64,000 nucleotides of DNA, from positions 3,551,832 through 3,615,831 of the forward strand of contig NC_064538.1 of assembly GCF_023856365.1 (NCBI RefSeq). Reading direction: 5' to 3'. The position numbers and the translations under genes are program-made. The notes beneath the pieces were generated by a model. That model had not been told where the DNA came from. It searched no databases and saw only the letters and a program-made list of their open reading frames with translations. Each line of letters begins with the position of its first letter. Positions within the stretch are counted from its first letter, which is position 1. Positions 61,095 through 64,000 of this stretch are shown in pieces. Origin of the DNA: Brienomyrus brachyistius. Lineage: Eukaryota; Chordata; Actinopteri; Osteoglossiformes; Mormyridae.

Positions 61095-62140
61095 GGCAAG
61101 CTGTGCCCTCCTCCCTGCGCCCTCCTCTCTGCGCCCTCCTCCCTGCGCCCTCCTCCCTGCCCCCCTCCTCCCTGCGCCCTCCTCCCTGCGCCCTCCTCCC
61201 TGCCCCCTCCTCCCTGCCCCCTCCTCTCTGCCCCCTCCTCTCTGTGCCCTCCTCCCTGCGCCCTCCTCCCTGCCCCCTCCTCCCTGCGCCCTCCTCCCTG
61301 CGCCCTCCTCCCTGCCCCCTCCTCCCTGCGCCCTCCTCTCTGCCCCCTCCTCTCTGTGCCCTCCTCCCTGCCCCCTCCTCCCTGCCCCCTCCTCTCTGCG
61401 CCCTCCTCCCTGCCCCCTCCTCTCTGCGCCCTCCTCCCTGCCCCCTCCTCTCTATGCCCTCCTCTCTGCGCCCTCCTCCCTGCCCCCTCCTCCCTGCGCC
61501 CTCCTCTCTGCCCCCTCCTCTCTGTGCCCTCTCCCTGCCCCCCTCCTCCCTGCCCCCTCCTCTCTGCGCCCTCCTCCCTGCCCCCTCCCTCTCTGCGCCC
61601 TCCTCCCTGCCCCCTCCTCTCTATGCCCTCCTCTCTGCGCCCTCCTCCCTGCGCCCTCCTCTCTGCGCCCTCCTCTCTGCGCCCTCCTCCCTGCGCCCTC
61701 CTCCCTGCCCCCTCCTCCCTGCGCCCTCCTCCCTGCCCCCTCCTCCCTGCGCCCTCCTCTCTATGCCCTCCTCTCTGCGCCCTCCTCTCTGCGCCCTCCT
61801 CTCTGCCCCCCTCCTCTCTGCCCCCTCCTCCCTGCCCCCTCCTCTCTATGCCCTCCTCTCTGCGCCCTCCTCTCTGCGCCCTCCTCTCTGCGCCCTCCTC
61901 TCTGCGCCCTCCTCTCTGCGCCCTCCTCCCTGCCCCCTCCTCCCTGCCCCCTCCTCTCTGCGCCCTCCTCCCTGCCCCCTCCTCCCTGCCCCCTCCTCTC
62001 TGCCCCCTCCTCTCTGTGCCCTCCTCCCTGCCCCCTCCTCCCTGCCCCCTCCTCCCTGCGCCCTCCTCCCTGCGCCCTCCTCCCTGCCCCCTCCTCTCTG
62101 CCCCCTTCTCCCTGCCCCCTCCTCCGTGTCCCCCCTCCCC
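61095..62140. repeat. 14-bp polypyrimidine minisatellite, G-quadruplex prone
   Basis: About 74 copies of a 14-bp unit, CCCTCCTCCCTGCG, with variants at two or three positions (TCCCTG/TCTCTG, GCG/GCC, and rare ATG or GTG). The minus strand is therefore rich in GGGAGGAGGG and GGGGGCAGGGAGGAGGGGGC runs. A rare CTATG variant at 61451, 61620, 61761 and 61846 marks longer internal duplications. The unit lacks stops in all frames, giving false ORFs of nearly 400 codons on both strands. Confidence 0.97.
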
Positions 62141-62474
62141 GCCCGGAAGCCAGAGGGTATTACCTTTGTCACTTCTTTGAGTCACATTGGCTGCTTGCTT
62201 GATGGTCGTCGGGGAGAATTCCTGGTAAAGATCGATTTTTCAATAAAATGAGCACTGAGGCCCAAGCAGTTAAATAAAATTTCCTTTACTTTTGAAGCTT
62301 AAATATTGGGTCTGCTTAACATTAATAAGGAAAGGGAGTTGGCAGCTTGTTGTCCTTAAAAGCAGTTATGTTACTCCTACTTTATTGCTGGATTACCAGA
62401 TCCTCAGTTTCACTTGAATCCCGCCCACCTCGGACCCTTTAGCCTTTGTCTCTTTGTCACTACAGTGTTGTTGG
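62141..62474. other. Intronic sequence, no recognisable gene
   Basis: AT-rich sequence with nothing recognised. Confidence 0.5.
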
Positions 62475-62575
62475 CTGGAGGGATGTGGGACGCCCTAAAA
62501 CACTGGAGGGATGTGGGACGCCCTAAAACACTGGAGGGATGTGGGACGCCCTAAAACACTGGAGGGATGTGTGGG
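62475..62575. repeat. 28-bp tandem repeat, 3.6 copies
   Basis: CTGGAGGGATGTGGGACGCC plus eight bases is repeated three times without change. A partial fourth copy ends in a short GGATGTG duplication. Confidence 0.95.
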
Positions 62576-64000
62576 ATGTGACGTAGGCAAAATAGTGGAG
62601 CCACAGGAGTGAAGACGTGCCTTGGTATCTATCCCGTAAGCCAGTGGAAATGGGGGGCTTTTTAAATTTGACATGATCGCGTGGCACTCTCACTTCTGGA
62701 GGTGTTGCTTTTATCGTCTCGGGGTTAATACCGACTTTAGCCATTTCAGTTTGCCTGAAATACACGACTACTGCACACGAATCAGACCTGCCCAGAAATA
62801 ATTTTTTTCAGTTTTTAAAAACATAATTTTCTTAAATCGTGCATGTTGGGTTTCATTTATTTGCAGGGGTGACATTGCCGCAGATTCACTGTGTCAAGTG
62901 ACTGTGTCTAGCATTCAACGCGAGCGTCAGAAAAGTGTGGCCCGTAGAGGTCTGGCTGCTGGGGGGGGGGGCATGTTAGCCGAGGAAATGTGAACCTCGG
63001 CAGGGGAGGTGTGCCGACATCAGCAAAATCCAGCTGTCTGACCGTGGCCACCAGGACCCCCCAGAGGTCATCGGGGACTGACGGCGGTGACCCAGAAGCT
63101 CTCTGATTGGACGCTTAGTTTAACATGCAGTGACCTGTCTGGCTTCCTTTTGTTACCCTTGTCTCTGCAGCCATTGTTTATTGTGTGACCTTGCTAACAG
63201 TCTCCTTCTGCACGTCGACGCGCTTCCATATGCAGCACACGGTATTACTGTGATATGCTGGACGGCTAGAACTTCATGCGACGGTTCTCTCACAATGTTT
63301 CTCAGCATTGGTTTATTCTGTGCTTTAGGCTGATGTCCAGCGTATTTATTGCTGAATAAACTGGCCTGTGAGTTAGTTTGGGCAAAGGCAGCTGCCAGAT
63401 AGATAAAGTTAAATTTAATCCCATATGGTGGCTGATTGTGCTGGACTTCACCCTCCCGGCCCGGAGACCAGCCCCCAGAGACCCGCACGTCGCACACCGC
63501 CGAGGCCCAAGGTGTTTTCTGTGTGCTGTGACCCAGGGAAGGCAGGGGGTAAGGAGCTGGGAGGGGCATGCCGGACGGGGACCTGAGCTGATTCGTTGAG
63601 AATATCCTGCTGCTTTAAGGGGCAGCGCATGAAAAATTGAAGCTATTAAATTTTCGTCAGACAAAAGCGTCACCAAAGGAACTACAATTATGGCTGTATG
63701 GCCATCTGTGCATCGGACGTGAGTGTTCCTGTAATTAGGCATCACCGCGCTGCAATTCATGCATTATTAAGAGTGATTGAGGAGATGACTCAGCTGGTGA
63801 AATGGCTAGGGGGCAGGTGGTTTGTGCCCCCCCCCCCCCATCCCAGTAGGGAACGGATGCATGTCATACTGAGCAGACCTCTGGGTTTGCCACCTGGCTG
63901 TCAGGGGAGGAAAGGTTTTTCAATGGTGGTGGTGCTGGGGAGGGGATTTGCAATTTCTTCTTAACCCCCAGCCCCTATCAGATAGGAATCACAATGGAAT
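62576..64000. other. Intronic sequence, no recognisable gene
   Basis: A G run lies at 62961-62970 and a C run at 63828-63839. The stretches at 63340-63440 and 63600-63780 are repeat-free and contain GATA, E-box and homeodomain-like cores, but no test of function is possible here. No exon was recognised up to the window edge. Confidence 0.5.

Noticed and set aside
60980..62251. Several open frames of 270-400 codons on both strands, Pro/Ser/Leu-rich or Arg/Gly/Glu-rich
   Set aside because: All come from the 14-bp array. Open frames on both strands and in several frames at once show that composition, not selection, keeps them open.

Overview
This window looks like nuclear DNA of a ray-finned (probably teleost) fish, and almost all of it is non-coding. 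The evidence is the absence of long ORFs outside tandem repeats, one spliced vertebrate exon, many dinucleotide microsatellites, tRNA-derived SINE remnants of fish type, a decayed Tc1/mariner element and a decayed CR1/L2/Rex1-type LINE. I cannot name the species. There are no bacterial genes, operons, CRISPR arrays or viral genes.

The one coding feature I can defend is an exon at 29819-30002 on the + strand. It encodes the N-terminus of kazrin (KAZN), a cytoplasmic scaffold that binds periplakin and catenins. It ends at a strong GTAAGG donor. It is preceded by both a CpG-rich block and a good splice acceptor, so it is either an internal first coding exon or part of a promoter-proximal first exon. 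No later kazrin exon was recognised, so sequence after 30003 is read as the long first coding intron. Sequence before the exon is 5' intron or upstream flank.

Layout: 1-29 kb is mostly single-copy non-coding DNA. It carries small tandem repeats, a Tc1 relic (10.3-10.7 kb), a LINE 3' relic (16.5-17.2 kb), a 75-bp-arm inverted repeat (21.2 kb), a short element with terminal inverted repeats (25.9 kb) and several CA/TG tracts. 29-30 kb is the CpG block and the kazrin exon. 30-46 kb is intron with SINE fragments, a second copy of the terminal-inverted-repeat element (43.9 kb) and candidate CTCF sites, including two facing each other inside a palindrome (42.95-43.06 kb). 46-62.6 kb is notable for four large GC-rich minisatellites (units of about 28/39, 44, 40 and 14 bp). 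Three of these create long artificial ORFs.

The observations most worth checking are the kazrin exon start, the palindromic CTCF pair, the minisatellite cluster including a G-quadruplex-prone 14-bp array, and the two-copy element. I did not find an undescribed gene system, and nothing here calls for one.
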